From Isoetes taiwanensis (lineage: Eukaryota; Streptophyta; Lycopodiopsida; Isoetales; Isoetaceae): DNA of 64,000 bases. The stretch lies in NCBI GenBank assembly GCA_021234155.1, contig JAJEKV010000021.1, forward strand, positions 15,325,563 through 15,389,562, read 5' to 3'. Every line of letters starts with the position of its first letter. Position 1 is the first letter of the stretch. The notes under the pieces were generated by a model that saw only the letters and a list, made by a program, of their open reading frames with translations, did no database searches and was not told the DNA's origin. Of this stretch, positions 21,753-33,451 are shown piece by piece. The translations under genes and the position numbers were made by a program.

Positions 21753-24700
21753 TGAGGTTAATGTCGGACAGGGGGGCATAACTGAGTCCACGTATCCATT
21801 ATCTCCTGGAGGTACGATTCCAACAAGCCTACAGAGGCCGTGCTCAGTAGCTCATGCAGGGCCTGATGGAGCACAACTAACCGAGCATACCGAGCCCGGA
21901 TATGCTCAGACGGACGGACAAAGCGCGGACTTTCATCCTCAATGGCTCGCTGACAAAGACCGACACTCGCCCCTCACGCTGCCCCCAATCCATCTCCCCG
22001 CCCTCAATGCAGAGGTGATGTGCACCTGCGCGAATGGAAGCAATTACCCCGCTTTTTCATGGGTAGATGGGTGCGCAGGTAGTGGTGTGGCCCCCCCGAG
22101 CATGGGATTAACTCCGCCGCCGATAATTTGCCACCTTGACATGTGACAGGCCTCAGATCCCAAAGCTTGGCCATGAAGCAAGCATCCAAGTATCGCTTCA
22201 AGGCAGCTGCTCCTTCGTGTATGCACCGCCCACATCTGCGGTGCCTCGCACATTCCATCGCGAGAACCACCGGGCTTGCTTGTCTTTCCAAAGAAGCTTT
22301 GAGTCGCCATGGCCCCATCGCCACCGCCAAAGCAAGGTTGGGCAGCCGAAGCCATCCATAGCCACCACCTTCCGAAGTAAATAATGTGACGCTCCAAATA
22401 CAGCCCTCTCAGAATGGAAGGAAGCCCGCCTCCTGGAGCAAGATCCGATATGGGACCGCGGATTTCACTCCCAGCGTCCGGCCAAGAAGGCCTTCTCAGA
22501 CTGCCTAGATCGCTCCAAGTGGTGAGGGATATCACCGCCCCCACACTTCTGCCCCCCATAGAGAAGGACCGGGTTCAACCAAGGCCCCGAACAAGTGTGC
22601 CCGGTGACCCCATGCATACAAATACCGCCTTGTGGACAAGTAGTTTTGCATTGCATACATGTGGCTTTCCACCGCAGCGGACCAGAACCCCGATGGATGC
22701 ATCCCAAGTGGTGGTAGTAGAAAACTCAATGCCCAAATACTTATAAGATCGGAGCCACCTCCACTACCTGCCCCGGGTAAGTGAATGAGGGAAGGCGTAA
22801 CCGGGATGATGGGACCAGCAGCACCCTCGCCTTGGCTAAGTTAACTCTCATGCCGAATGAATTGGCGTAAAGTGTCCAAAGCATCCGTGTGGCGCTGTAT
22901 ATCCTCCGGGGTATATGCGTAGGTCAACATCATCGCGATATATGAGTTCAGCTAGCCGCCTTCTAACCGGTCAATGTACAAGCCGAAGAGCCGCCGGGAT
23001 AGAGGGCAGCCCCGGGCGACCCCAATGCTACTAACAACGGCCCCCGACAAGCAGGAGACGACCGAGCAAGCCTCAGATAGTCCTCAGATATAGCATTCTC
23101 GAAGTCGAGGGGGTCCCCACCGCTGTCTCAATCGTCCCACAACTTATCCCGGAGGTAATCGGTCAAAAGCCTTTATGCGAAATACACAAAGCAACAAGAT
23201 GTTCTCGGCGCTGATTCCGCTATCCTCTATGAGTGTTCGCAGAGTGAAGATATGGTCAATAGTAGAATGCCGGGGCGGAAGCATGCCCGCGAGAGCCCGC
23301 ACTTCTCCATCCTCCGCCCAAAGTGTCACCGCCGCCAAGAATCCCTGCAAGCAACTTGGCAAAGACAGAATCCACCATAATGGTACGATAGTTGGTCGGG
23401 CTGTAGGGGTCCCCGCTTTATATGGGCACAACTCTACCGGTAGTCCAAGACGGGGAAGCCTTCTTGCAATGCCCTCGTTGAAGAGTGCCGCGGAGAACCA
23501 AAGACCATTGGGGGCCCCACCCACTTGAGAATCTCTCGCCCGCGATACCATCCAAATCTGGCCGGGCCCTCTAGCTTGTAGGCGCTATGTGCCCATTATG
23601 ACATCCCCTTCAAGAATGACCGCTAGGGCCCGCTCATGGGAGGTACTGCCGCCCGGCTTCCCCATTGGGTCATACAAACCGCCGGCAAGTATCTCACCCA
23701 TTATTCCTCGGGTAATATTTCCCGTGGGTCAGGCAGTTTACTCAAGACCTTTCTCCAAAGGCCCTAGGGTGGCTTATCTAGTAGACCAAACATCTCATAT
23801 CGGTGTTCCGCAAGATACCCGGGCTTTCTTGGTCTTGAGGAAGGAGCTGGTATTGACGGACGGGCCAGGGCTAATGGTGGGTCCAAAGACTTGGCGGAGC
23901 CATCGCTTCAGCCCTCGACATTCGCCATCGAACCGCTGATTGGGAAGGTGGTTGCAGCCCCGTGGATCGCCGAGCTGCCTCTCCCAAAGCATCCGCCCCT
24001 ACCCTCGGCGAGCCGGTTCACCGGGCCGTCATCGCTGAAGTGTGGGGAGCCGCAGAAGATCTCCTGCAGCCTCATGCTCAAGCATCCTCGCGATAGACCG
24101 CCGCGATGATTATAGTCCGCACGCGAACCGCGGTACATGGGGTATTGGGGCAATGGGTGCTCGGCTGGTCCGCTAATCTATCCGCAAGAACAAAATGATG
24201 GTCAAGTCTACTTCCTCGCCCCGGCCACCGTCCCGATTATAATCCGGCGAAAGTGATCAAGTGTAGGCATTGCTCGCCCGCTAGCACGCAATCCACCACA
24301 ATCGGGTGCCACCGGGTTCTCCCGCCTACAAGTGAAGTACCGAGGGATCTACCATCGCATAGCCCATTGCAAATGACTGTGTCAAAGATATCGCCAAAGA
24401 ATGTAGAAATACGGCCATACCGCGGTCACCTGGTCACATCCCGACGCCTTTGGCCAAACCATCTCTCAAGGGGTCCATTTGCAACATATCCTCGCCTAGA
24501 GGTGCTAATTTTGGGATTTGTCACCCTCGGGCATTTCGATTGAAATCTCCAAAGCAACATGACCTTACCCAATTGTTCAGATCAGGCCAGATGCCATCAT
24601 ATAGATCGACATAGGGCTCCCCGCCCGGCCCACATCAAGTGCATGTGGTAAAAGTTGCTCTCAAAGATGTGGGAAGTAGCAGCAAGCCGCCACAAAGAGA

Positions 24701-26570
24701 GGGCTGCCATCGCCGTTTCGCACTGCACTCTACGTGTATCCGTTATGCCCGTCCGCTTTGCACAGTGGAGACCGACCGGGCAAAGGTCGCCCCGGTAGTA
24801 GCACGCACCTCCTCGCGTCCTCGCTTCCCGCACTCATTGAAGAAGGAGTAGCCGGGTATCCCCGCAAATCGTAGCCGCGACCAAAGATGTTCCCATGTTT
24901 TCATGAGGAAGATAAGGTCCATGTCCATGGCAACGAAATTGAGATCGCCCCCTTCGCCATGGGAAGCCACGGGCAATTCCTGTGATACCACGCCGAGGCA
25001 CGATCCCTATTTAGTGGCGTGCATCGCCACTTCAGGTCCGTGGTAGTGGTGGCCCCCTGGGGAGCGGAAGATGGGATGCCTCGTGGCCACCGGGGCCCCC
25101 CCAGGGGACTCGAGGGGCCGGAGTGCCTCGCGATCCCCGTTTGGCTGCCCCACCCCAAGATCCTTCCCCACCAGCCCCCTGCGCCTCCATGTCCGGGGCA
25201 GCCCCTCGACTTTGGCCAGCTCACGCCTCTGGCCTCTTGCCGCGGTGGGATCAAGTCCCGCCAACGCATAAAAGCCGCCCCTTCAACTTCCTCGCCCCGA
25301 CGCAGATGGCTACCCGCTCGCACGCCTCAATCGTGGAAGATGACCACCCGGGCATCGTATGCCAATTCCATGACCTTTACAATGGTCGCTGTGCCGGGAA
25401 CATCATCCGTCCAAGATCCGCGGTGGTCCGAGTCTGAAGTGAGATGTTCTCCGAACTCCGCCGATACGCACCCACATTGCGCTCATGCGCCTCAAGCTCG
25501 GAGTTCGGCAGGGGTCGCACTGTGTGTTGATTGAGGTGGGTGAGGCATAGGTCGTGGGCCGGGCGCCGGGTGGTGGCGGCCCGCATGATGATCGACGTGG
25601 TCCGCAAGCAGTGTTCCGTGCTGACGCTCGTAGGTTGGTGGGTTCGCGGGGTTGGTGTGTTCTTTGCCGCGGGTTTCTCTCTCGGAGTCCGGAGCTCGCT
25701 CTTTGCAGACGCTGTCATGTCTTGCCATCTCCCCGCTGCAATGGCAGAGTTGCTCATGTGCCTCTGCATGGGAGGTCCTTGCCTTGTCGGGCAACGGCCG
25801 CCTCCGGCTCCCGTGTAGCTCCCGACCTCGGCAAACCCCATCTCGGCGAGCGCTACCGCCCGCCCAGCTTTTCCAAAGTACCGCACTCCTTGTCTCACAA
25901 GCATGCCTCCCTCAACCTTCGACAGAGGGCGGCCAGGCTCCTCGCCGCGGGTTTAGCCTCCTCAACCCGCCTGATCCGGTACAGGGTTACGAAGTGTCTC
26001 CTCGCTTCTACCCGTTCCTCGCCCCGGCCCAGCCTTCCATAGCTGCCAACACGGTGTCTACACACCCCCTCATATTTGCAAAGCTCCTGCCGGTATTGCC
26101 GCTTTTCAAGTTGTAGCAAGCGGATGCTATCATCCGCCTGGCCGCACGCCGATCCTCCACCCTGCGGATTCGCCATTTTTCCGCACCAATCGCCAAGAAC
26201 ATCCGAGATGTTATGTTCTCCACCTCTGCCGAGGGCCTGCAAGGCGCGCACCGCTGGCCAACCCCCGGATGCGGCTCCAAGGTTCGATCGGGCGATCGCC
26301 TGTGGGCCCACTGCCGGGTCGACCGGGCCTTGGCTCGCCTCCCTCTTCATGGAAGACGCCTCCCTCCGCCTCGAGGCCTCTTCCTTGGTGGCCCCGCCAT
26401 GGTCTCCCCTGCAGGGCTCGGCTCAAGGGGGTCAACCGGTGGTTGGTGTGTTTGGGCCTTCCCAGGATGGGTTGCTGTGGTCTGGGGTAGCTCACCAACC
26501 AAGTGTGGGTCCACACACGGGACTGTGTCTGTGGCCATGGCTTGGGGTATGACTTGGGCTATGGCAGGTC

Positions 26571-28256
26571 AAACAGGGTAGGTAGGCTATGGCAGGGGCT
26601 TATCAGGTCTGGCAGAGCTAGGCAGGCTGTGGCAGGGTTGTGGCCTGGCTAGGCAAGGCCAAGAGGCAGTTGGTTGGGCTATGGCAATGTCAGGTAGATG
26701 TTGGAGCCTAGCTCAACATTAATGAAAGAACTTGAGTTCCTTAAATGACTCTGTCATTAAAGCACTTAATCAGAATAATCCTCTATGTAATTAATCCCTT
26801 ACACTATGTGCTCTTGCATGTTAAGATTTATTATTAAACCCAATACCCTTCACATCTTGTGATGTAAAGTCATGTGCAATAGTCATCACTAATACGTCTA
26901 TTGTTTTCACCTGCTTGAAGTATTTTCCACCTTACATCCATTTTGAAGTGTGCAGTCACCTCCAAGCCCTTGCTCAAAGTATTCAGTTACACTACAATAT
27001 AATAGTAGATTTCCTAGAAATGGCATTTTCAGAAACCGTGTGCAAATTATCCCATAGGTTGCACCACTTCTTGCAATCCATGATTGCTTTGTCATATTGA
27101 TGTTGCTTCCTAGCCATCTAAAATACTTCAGAATACAAGGTTAGCAAATCTACCTTTGAACATTCAACATTGAGCAAGATATTGTGAGAATCTAGCTCTA
27201 GTCCTTGAATAGAGCCCAAAGAAACTAATCTCTCTTTCGGCACCATATCTATAGCATTATATAAATAGAAAATCTAATCTCAATTTCATGGCACTCATCA
27301 AGTAGAGTGCATTTAGATATATCTTGTTCATGATGGCCTGATCCCAAATCATAACGTCATACTTTATTGTTTCCATGATTTAAAAAAAAGGAGGAAATTA
27401 ATTCCTGGAGCCTAAACATGCTCTTCAAAAAGCCATCTTAAATGATTCTATAAAACTTCCAGAATATTACGTTTGAGCATTTACATGTCATAAAGATGGT
27501 TTTTATGTCACCAAAGGGGTTGTGAACCATGTCCACATTAACATCGTCATAGCATCTCATGACTTGTGAACCCCATTCACATTAACATATAGAACACATC
27601 GGTGGGAATTATAACAATTGTACAACACATGTACCATAAACAATCTTCTGTTCTTGGCATCTTCCTGTATCCATGTCTTATAAAATAATATATAGAGGAC
27701 ACTCCACATAAATTCCACCACAACTAAGGTGTAATCCCCTTATGACCTTAATGGTTGATCACGAGTCCCGTGATCAGTCCGAGCCTTCAATCTTCAACGG
27801 CAACGAGCGTGATTCCAGCCCAGCCAAAATTCACCCCTTGCTGCTCGCTGCTCCAAATCCTTCAAGATTTGGCAGGTAATCTTCTCTGCCCAAAAGGCCT
27901 CTATTAATTTTCAGCCCAAAGAGCTGGCTTAAGAAACCCAACTTTTCGGCCTTGGTCACAGTCTAGCAACCTTGCTTGCCAGAAGACCTCTCAGATCCCC
28001 AGGAGTCTGAGATGTGAATTCTAAACCAAACCGTGGTGATTTGTATGTGCTCCAATGAGCAATCAACAGAGTGCTTTCTCTCTTACTTCCAAAAAACTAC
28101 CACAAAGCCCGCTCCAATAAGCCTCCAACTTACCAATGTTACAAACTTTAAAAGATGTTCAGTCTGGCTACCGTGAACCCCCCTGGGTTCCCCACTTCTT
28201 GAGTCTCTTGTACCCCATGCCAAACTTGCATTGACCCCTCGGATCCATACTGCAAC
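26571..28256. other. No gene seen
   Basis: 26571-26700 is low-complexity (repeated GGCAGGCTATGGCAGG-like words). The rest is AT-rich with no supported frame. 27480-27600 repeats the phrase CACATTAACAT(CG/AT) with CATGACTTGTGAACC. Confidence 0.35.
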
Positions 28257-28267
28257 ATAATGCACTT

Positions 28268-28342
28268 TTTTTTTTTTTTTTGAAGGCAAGATATTTAGAT
28301 TTTATTGATAGAAAAACTAGTACAAGACCTTGTGAGTAGTAT
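28268..28342 (-). mobile_element. Very short LINE/SINE 3' remnant with 11-bp target duplication
   Basis: A T run (minus-strand poly(A)) at 28268-28280 is followed by GAAGGCAAGATATTTAGATTT. ATAATGCACTT is repeated at 28257-28267 and 28343-28353. The structure is that of a severely 5'-truncated retroposon. The same T(n)GAAG start occurs at 11191 and 33177, so all three may share one 3' end family. Confidence 0.75.
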
Positions 28343-28617
28343 ATAATGCACTTCCCAATCGTTTCCAGAGCAATCGATATGTTAAGTTCATTTTCCCTAA
28401 TCAATTCCGCATAAAAGAAGACATAAAAAAATTATTTGACCAACTCCAGACATAAGAGAATTATTTGAGATAAATGCCATTTCGTTTATCCCTTAAGAAT
28501 TCATGTAGACAAATTTCCGTTCATAAAGTTTAGTTTAGGCTATACGCTTAGATCGATTGAACATTGAGCTAAGTAGCCCGAATCATGTTCCAATATGTAT
28601 TAAACCAGTCTTAGCAC

Positions 28618-28684
28618 AAGGTAGATTCCAACTTGGAATCTACCTTGTCCTTGTCTAATGACTTGGAAGTCATTAGACAAGGAC
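28618..28684. terminator. Two adjacent perfect hairpins downstream of the lipase gene
   Basis: 28618-28646 is a 14-bp perfect stem with a 1-nt loop (AAGGTAGATTCCAA / TTGGAATCTACCTT). 28647-28684 is an 18-bp perfect stem with a 2-nt loop (GTCCTTGTCTAATGACTT / AAGTCATTAGACAAGGAC). They abut each other and lie 130-195 bp after the lipase stop on the gene's 3' side. They could be in the 3' UTR or act in RNA processing, or be small palindromic insertions. The terminator class is a guess. Confidence 0.4.
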
Positions 28685-28813
28685 TAGAAGAAAGCAAAAA
28701 TCAGAACAAAATATAAAATCCAAGCCATTTATTGTACCACATTTATTATTGTGAACAATTATGCAGGCTGGGCATGTCTTGCAGGCTAACTTTTGTAGTG
28801 GACATAAACAAAC

Positions 28814-30094
28814 TTAAGTGTATTCGCCCATGGGCATGGGCCTCTCAGGCTGGATCAATTTTCCATTTTCATTTGGCACAAGACCTTTGTTTAGGTCCTG
28901 TCTCCAGAATGCAGGAATAGCGAGACGTGAAATCAGAAACCCACTAGACTTATTCACAAGAGCAGTATCCCGATCTGTAGCAGACTCGAATTTTCTGTCA
29001 GATCCACGGAACCCATCAACCAGATGCAGATATGCTTCCAGATTATGGTGGTCTGCTGCAGTGGCGCTGCTGCTGGGCTGCAAAAAAGGCGACATATCTG
29101 AGCTTAGGGTCAGTTCAACGCCCACATGAGAGTACGTCCATGGAAGGCTATCGATCAATTTGATGAGCATTCCAAGGCGTTCATTTGTGAACAATCCTGG
29201 TAGTTTGGGCACCAGGTCTTTTTCATTAACAATTCTCAAGGTTTTCAGGTTGAGCTTGTTGCACTGTTGCTTGAAGGCCTCATTCCCGACCCGAGGACCT
29301 GCAAAGGTGATAACGGTTACTGGTATCACCTTTTCTGTGGGGATGGCCACCTTGTTCATGCCAGATTCAACTATATCATAACCGCTTAGCAGCCCCAGGG
29401 CTCCCCCTAGGCTGTGCCCAGTTATTGTTATGCTCAACTCTTCACTTTTATACTGTTCGATCAGTTTTCCAACTGCATCCAACATCTGCTCGCTAGCGCT
29501 CGTCCTGTTATACTGCGAGTCTTTGTTCTTGGATGTGTAGAGATGCTGGAAGCCCAACTCTACTTTAATCTTGCTTTTACTTTCAGATTTTCCTTTGGTG
29601 GTTCTGGGAACTAGCACGTCCTTCAGATCTTCAATCCAGTCAAGCTCTGTAACAGTGCCTCTCCATGCAACTACTATATCTCTTCTTCCAAGCCTTTTCA
29701 GCTCTTCCTCAGCCTCGCACACTGCTACATACCCCATCCAGTTTGACTGCGCGCTCCATGGATCTGAGTCTTCTGTTGGCTTTAAGAACATATCATCAAC
29801 ATCTATCTTACTGTCCAGGTCTGATTTTGCAGTTGCATACAAGTAGTTGGTCACCTTATAGCCCGTTTTTGGCAGGCCTACTTCCTCCAGCAGCATGCTT
29901 TTTTCGTATTTGCAGCTTCCGCGGTACCTTGAATACATATCATAATCAAAGGAATCGTAGCATACCTGCGCAAATTGTCCATATCTGATAATTTCAGACC
30001 TGAGAACATCATCCAATGGATTGAGCAAATCCTTCCAGTCATTGCTCCCCTGAATTTCTTCCCATCTTTCGCTTAGAGGCTTTTCATTCGCCAT
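28814..30094 (-). CDS. Class II (cytosolic type) phospholipase A1, lipase_3 family, intact
   Basis: The intronless 426-residue ORF has the size and architecture of plant PLA1-II / DAD1-like acylhydrolases, which release sn-1 fatty acids from phospholipids or galactolipids. It begins MANEKPLSERWEEIQGSNDW, the typical class II start, and has no chloroplast transit peptide. The nucleophile elbow is G226-H-S228-L-G. The acid is probably D293 in EKDLVPKLPG, and the base is H323 (YSHVG) or H349/H350 (DHHNLEAYLHL). The motif DIVVAWRGT, around residue 143, is the oxyanion-side strand. The C-terminus WRQDLNKGLVPNENGKL is also conserved in the family. A decayed duplicate lies at 15.8-21.2 kb. Repeats of about 130 bp lie upstream of the start. 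I see no frame damage, in contrast to the other host genes here. Confidence 0.95.
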   Translation of the reverse strand: MANEKPLSERWEEIQGSNDWKDLLNPLDDVLRSEIIRYGQFAQVCYDSFDYDMYSRYRGSCKYEKSMLLEEVGLPKTGYKVTNYLYATAKSDLDSKIDVDDMFLKPTEDSDPWSAQSNWMGYVAVCEAEEELKRLGRRDIVVAWRGTVTELDWIEDLKDVLVPRTTKGKSESKSKIKVELGFQHLYTSKNKDSQYNRTSASEQMLDAVGKLIEQYKSEELSITITGHSLGGALGLLSGYDIVESGMNKVAIPTEKVIPVTVITFAGPRVGNEAFKQQCNKLNLKTLRIVNEKDLVPKLPGLFTNERLGMLIKLIDSLPWTYSHVGVELTLSSDMSPFLQPSSSATAADHHNLEAYLHLVDGFRGSDRKFESATDRDTALVNKSSGFLISRLAIPAFWRQDLNKGLVPNENGKLIQPERPMPMGEYT

Positions 30095-30164
30095 AACTGA
30101 TACGACTTCATCTCTGGTCCTTTGTGGTTCTTTTATTCAGTACAACATCATGGGCGGCGTTCTA

Positions 30165-30510
30165 ATATTATTTTACCACACCATCAGCATTGCATCGATA
30201 ATTTCAGGAATGCACGTAACCTTTCCTAATAAAAAAAACAAGCCATCGTGTCTTGATTATTCTGCTCAAGAATTTGTATGACATGTTTCCATTCAGCGAA
30301 TATTATTTTTACCAGCTCATCATTGCACGTTGCACCGATCATTTCAACGATGCACTTAGCCTTTCAAAAATCCTAATTAAAACAATAAATCATCATGTAT
30401 GTGTATGATGATGCACTTTAACCTTTCAAAAATCCTAATTAAAACAATAAATCATCATGTATGTGTATGATGATTATTCTATTCAAGAATTTGTATGACG
30501 TTTTCCATTG
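30165..30510. repeat. Degenerate tandem repeats in the lipase upstream region
   Basis: Three units of about 100-130 bp share TTGTATGACATGTTTCCATT, CATTGCA(C/T)..TTTCA and AACCTTTC. Within them 30358-30417 and 30421-30480 repeat CCTTTCAAAAATCCTAATTA and CATCATGTATGTGTATGATG almost perfectly. They sit 70-420 bp upstream of the lipase ATG and could carry its promoter elements. Confidence 0.7.
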
Positions 30511-30654
30511 AGCTAAAATTATAATGATATGATGGAATATTAAACGTCTACGGAAGCCGTAGCTTATAAGACACTTTACAACAGACTCAGATGAGTCATG
30601 TCCCCACCACTGTATAAAACTGAAGTGGGTCATTCCCCTCAACTTTAGAATGAT

Positions 30655-31320
30655 ACGTGACCACTTTTACAACACGCCATTGAACTCGTGACCTTAGGTA
30701 CGGCAATGCTAAACTGGCCCTAGAGGGTCCCATGGGGATGGGACATATGTCGATTTTAGAGAGTCTCGTAGGGACATATGACCTTGGGTATGGCAATGCC
30801 AAATTGGCCTCAGAGAGTCCCGTAGAAACATATGACCTTGGGTATGGCAATGCCAAACTGGCCCTAGAGTATCCCATATGGACATGTCCCTAGATAGTCC
30901 CATATGGATATATGACGGTCCCTTAACTGTCCCAATCCCCTAATTAATGGTACCCTAAGTGTATCAAGAGAGTTCTTTTGCATCCCGTACAGTCTCCTAA
31001 ATGTTCCGATCCCCTAATTGTCAAGAGATTACTTTTGCATTCGATATGGACATATGATAGTCCCCTAAATGTCTCAAGAGAGTACTTTTGAATGTCCTAT
31101 CACATGGCAACATCCTATAAGGACATGTGATGGTCCTCAAATGTCCTAAGCGAGTACTTTTGCATCCCATCGGGACATATGACTGTGGATCCCTAAATAT
31201 CCCTGGATCCCCTAACAGTCCCTTAAGTGTTCCAAGAGAGCGATCCCCTAAATGTCCCAAGGGAGTACTTTGCATCTCAAAGGGACATATGACGATCCCC
31301 TAAATGTCTAGAGTACTCTT
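30655..31320. repeat. Two blended tandem arrays (about 55-70 bp units)
   Basis: 30660-30900 repeats 'GACATATGACCTTGGGTATGG' / 'CAATGCCAAACTGGCC' about four times. 30900-31320 repeats 'TCCCCTAAATGTCCCAAG' / 'AGAGTACTTTTGCATC' and 'GGGACATATGAC' about five to six times. The shared word GACATATGA links the two. No coding meaning is apparent. Confidence 0.75.
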
Positions 31321-32701
31321 TTGGGTTACCCGAAAAGCAATCTTTAGGGATGGTAGTGAAGAATGAGGAATATGTACAAAATATTCGTTTTGGATAGTGT
31401 ATATAGGAGGCAGATCTTGTTCGAAGGCTGAGATTGTCTAGACCTAAGAGCAAAAAGAAAAAGAAAAAAGAAAAGGAATTCCATTTCTTAGTTTCTATTT
31501 CCAATTATAGCCTACATGCACTGTCTCTGAAGAAGACATTGAGGAGGAGGACTATGAGTGCAGAAGAAGTTTCCTAAGATTTAGACATTTGAATGAATGA
31601 AATGTACAGAAGTTGGATTTAAATATCCGTCTGTTGGCATGCAGGAAGATGTGCATGTATGTTATATAAGAAGTGAATAATGGCTTAATGCACATTCCAA
31701 GAATCTTCCTGCAGCAAAATATACCTTTACGTTACAAGTTGAGTGCGAGCAAGCAATAAGGATGGTTCAGAAGTCTATGTCCAACAAACAAATGGTCAGC
31801 TCAGGTATTGACAAGACAAGCTTTACTATTCTTGTGCTTTGTATATTTTTCTTTTCACATTTCAGCTACAAGGAAAAGGACTTTCTTATGTAGGCATAGT
31901 GCATATTATATCATTTTGTTGGGCCAATAAAATGTCTCATATGCATTTTTTGTGAGGTTATTAAGTTTAAGAAAGGTGGCATTGCCTTCTTGCAACTTTG
32001 TGGGCTACATTATTGATTCTAGATTATTAGCAAAGGAATATATTTTTAACTTATTTTATGAACACAATTCATTCAATGACATGGTTGTATGAGGCCAAAA
32101 TTCTATTCATGATGTTCTAAATGGGGAACAAAGATCTCTAAAGCATATCAATATCAATTGGGAACAAGAATGCTAGGGATACCAACTAGTCCAATATAAA
32201 ATGGCTATAGTAGAGTTTTTGTTAAGACATGCATGTCGGAAAGTATTGTGTCATTATTTAGCAGATGAATAATAAATCTATGACAGAGCATGCACCAATC
32301 TATAAATATATGGGTGCTACCCCATTTTTTACGAACTACATAGGCAGTAGATTGTATGGGTCAAGGTAGTGTCATGCTTTGTACACGCAATCACATCTGC
32401 GATGCCTTGATTTCAAGTATGTCTAGCAAAAGGAAGGATTTTGACATCTGTTCATCATTGTAGGCCTCCCTTAAATGTGCGTGTTTTCATTTTTACAGCA
32501 AATTGTTATACTGGTTTATTAAAGAAGCAATTGCATGCAGCAATTGGGCTATAATGGATTAGAGTTGCAATTTTCAACTTAAAGAGCTAAGAAGCTTATT
32601 TGTATTAAGTAATTACTAAAATCTCCTAATCAAGTTGAGGCTATTTAGTGTTGTTTTACTCTGGTTTGAATGCTATGGTTCTCTTTTTATATAGAAGAGA
32701 A
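31321..32701. other. No gene seen
   Basis: AT-rich sequence with no supported ORF, RNA gene or terminal repeats on either strand. Confidence 0.35.
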
Positions 32702-33451
32702 CAGGGATAGGTTTAACACTGTATATGTTTTATACTCAATACGTATTATTCGAATGATACGGCACAAATTTGAAGTATAATACGTAAAAAATACAGCAAA
32801 AAAAATTCCGGCATCGAAAACTTTAGCGTAAACGAAATTTGGTTTCGCTTACGCGGAAAAAAAAATCGTGTAAGCGAAATAGTAGTTTTGCTTACGCGAA
32901 ACTATTTTTGCGTAAGTGAAACAGAGGTTTTGCCTACACAAAAATTCAATTTATTTTTTTTCTTTAATTTTTGCATAAGCGAAATCGCTGTTTCGCTTAC
33001 GCGAAACTATTCTCGCGTAAGCGAAAGAGCTATTTCGCTTACGCAAAAAAATTAAAAAAAATAAATTCGCGTAAGCGAAACCTCTATTTCGCCTATGCAA
33101 AAATAATTTTATGCATGCTAAACAAAATTTTTTTCGCTTTTAAAAAAAAAATCTCGCTTTGCTTACGCCAAAACATTTTTTTTTTTTTGAAGAACTGTGT
33201 CATCAATATATTAAAAGAATGATAATGTTACAAAGCAAGTGAGGAGGAAGGAGAACTGCCCCAAAGAGACAGCGATACCTCGACACTCCACAATATTTTC
33301 GCGTAAGCGAAACTGAGGTTTCGCTTATGCGAAAGTTTTTTTCCGGCCGACGAGGGAAAAATACGGGAAATACGTTTTTAACCTACAAATATATATTTTT
33401 GGACTTTATATGTCCAGAAAAATAATTATGTACGTACAAAACCTATCCCTG
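32702..33451. mobile_element. hAT MITE filled with palindromic GCGTAAGCGAAA repeats
   Basis: The unit has an exact 8-bp target duplication GAAGAGAA (32694-32701 and 33452-33459) and 13-bp terminal inverted repeats (CAGGGATAGGTTT at both ends), as expected for hAT. The interior (32820-33340) is made of about twelve copies of a 12-mer in alternating orientation (TTTCGCTTACGC and GCGTAAGCGAAA), often back to back, so the whole can fold on itself. A short LINE tail is inserted at about 33177-33293. Confidence 0.88.
33177..33293 (-). mobile_element. LINE 3' remnant inside the hAT MITE
   Basis: A T14 run followed by GAAGAACTGTGTCATCAATA and ATTAAAAGAATGATAATG looks like the 3' end of a LINE in minus orientation and interrupts the palindromic repeat array. 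Target duplication is only approximate (ACATTTT / ATATTTT). It resembles the tail of the LINE fragment at 11191. Confidence 0.6.

Larger units (their letters stand above)
21220..26570 (-). mobile_element. GC-rich LINE (non-LTR retrotransposon), frame-broken
   Basis: Read on the minus strand, the parts come in LINE order but in shifting frames. A basic, possibly coiled ORF1-like region lies at about 26350-25300 (LLQLEKRQYRQEL). Endonuclease-like pieces lie at 24990-24600 (TWEHLWSRLRFAGIPGYSFF). Reverse-transcriptase motifs follow: a palm phrase near 23280-23220 (STIDHIFTLRTLIED, then FRIKAFDRLPP), a catalytic Y-x-DD-V near 22940 (TATCGCGATGATGTT), PEDIQRH, and thumb-region phrases (ESHMYAMQNYLSTRRYLYAW, ILLQEAGFLPF) at 22730-22400. 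The 3' end has AATAAAA and an (ATTCT)n tail at 21222-21249. Base composition is far richer in G+C than its surroundings. Many frame breaks sit at places where CAG/CTG would be expected, so part of the damage may be sequencing error. Confidence 0.8.

Noticed and set aside
22000-26560. Many long ORFs on both strands in the GC-rich block
   Set aside because: Stops are rare in GC-rich DNA. Only the minus-strand readings carry LINE motifs in order; the others are shadows.
28818-29846. Plus-strand ORFs opposite the lipase
   Set aside because: They are antisense shadows of a well-supported minus-strand enzyme.
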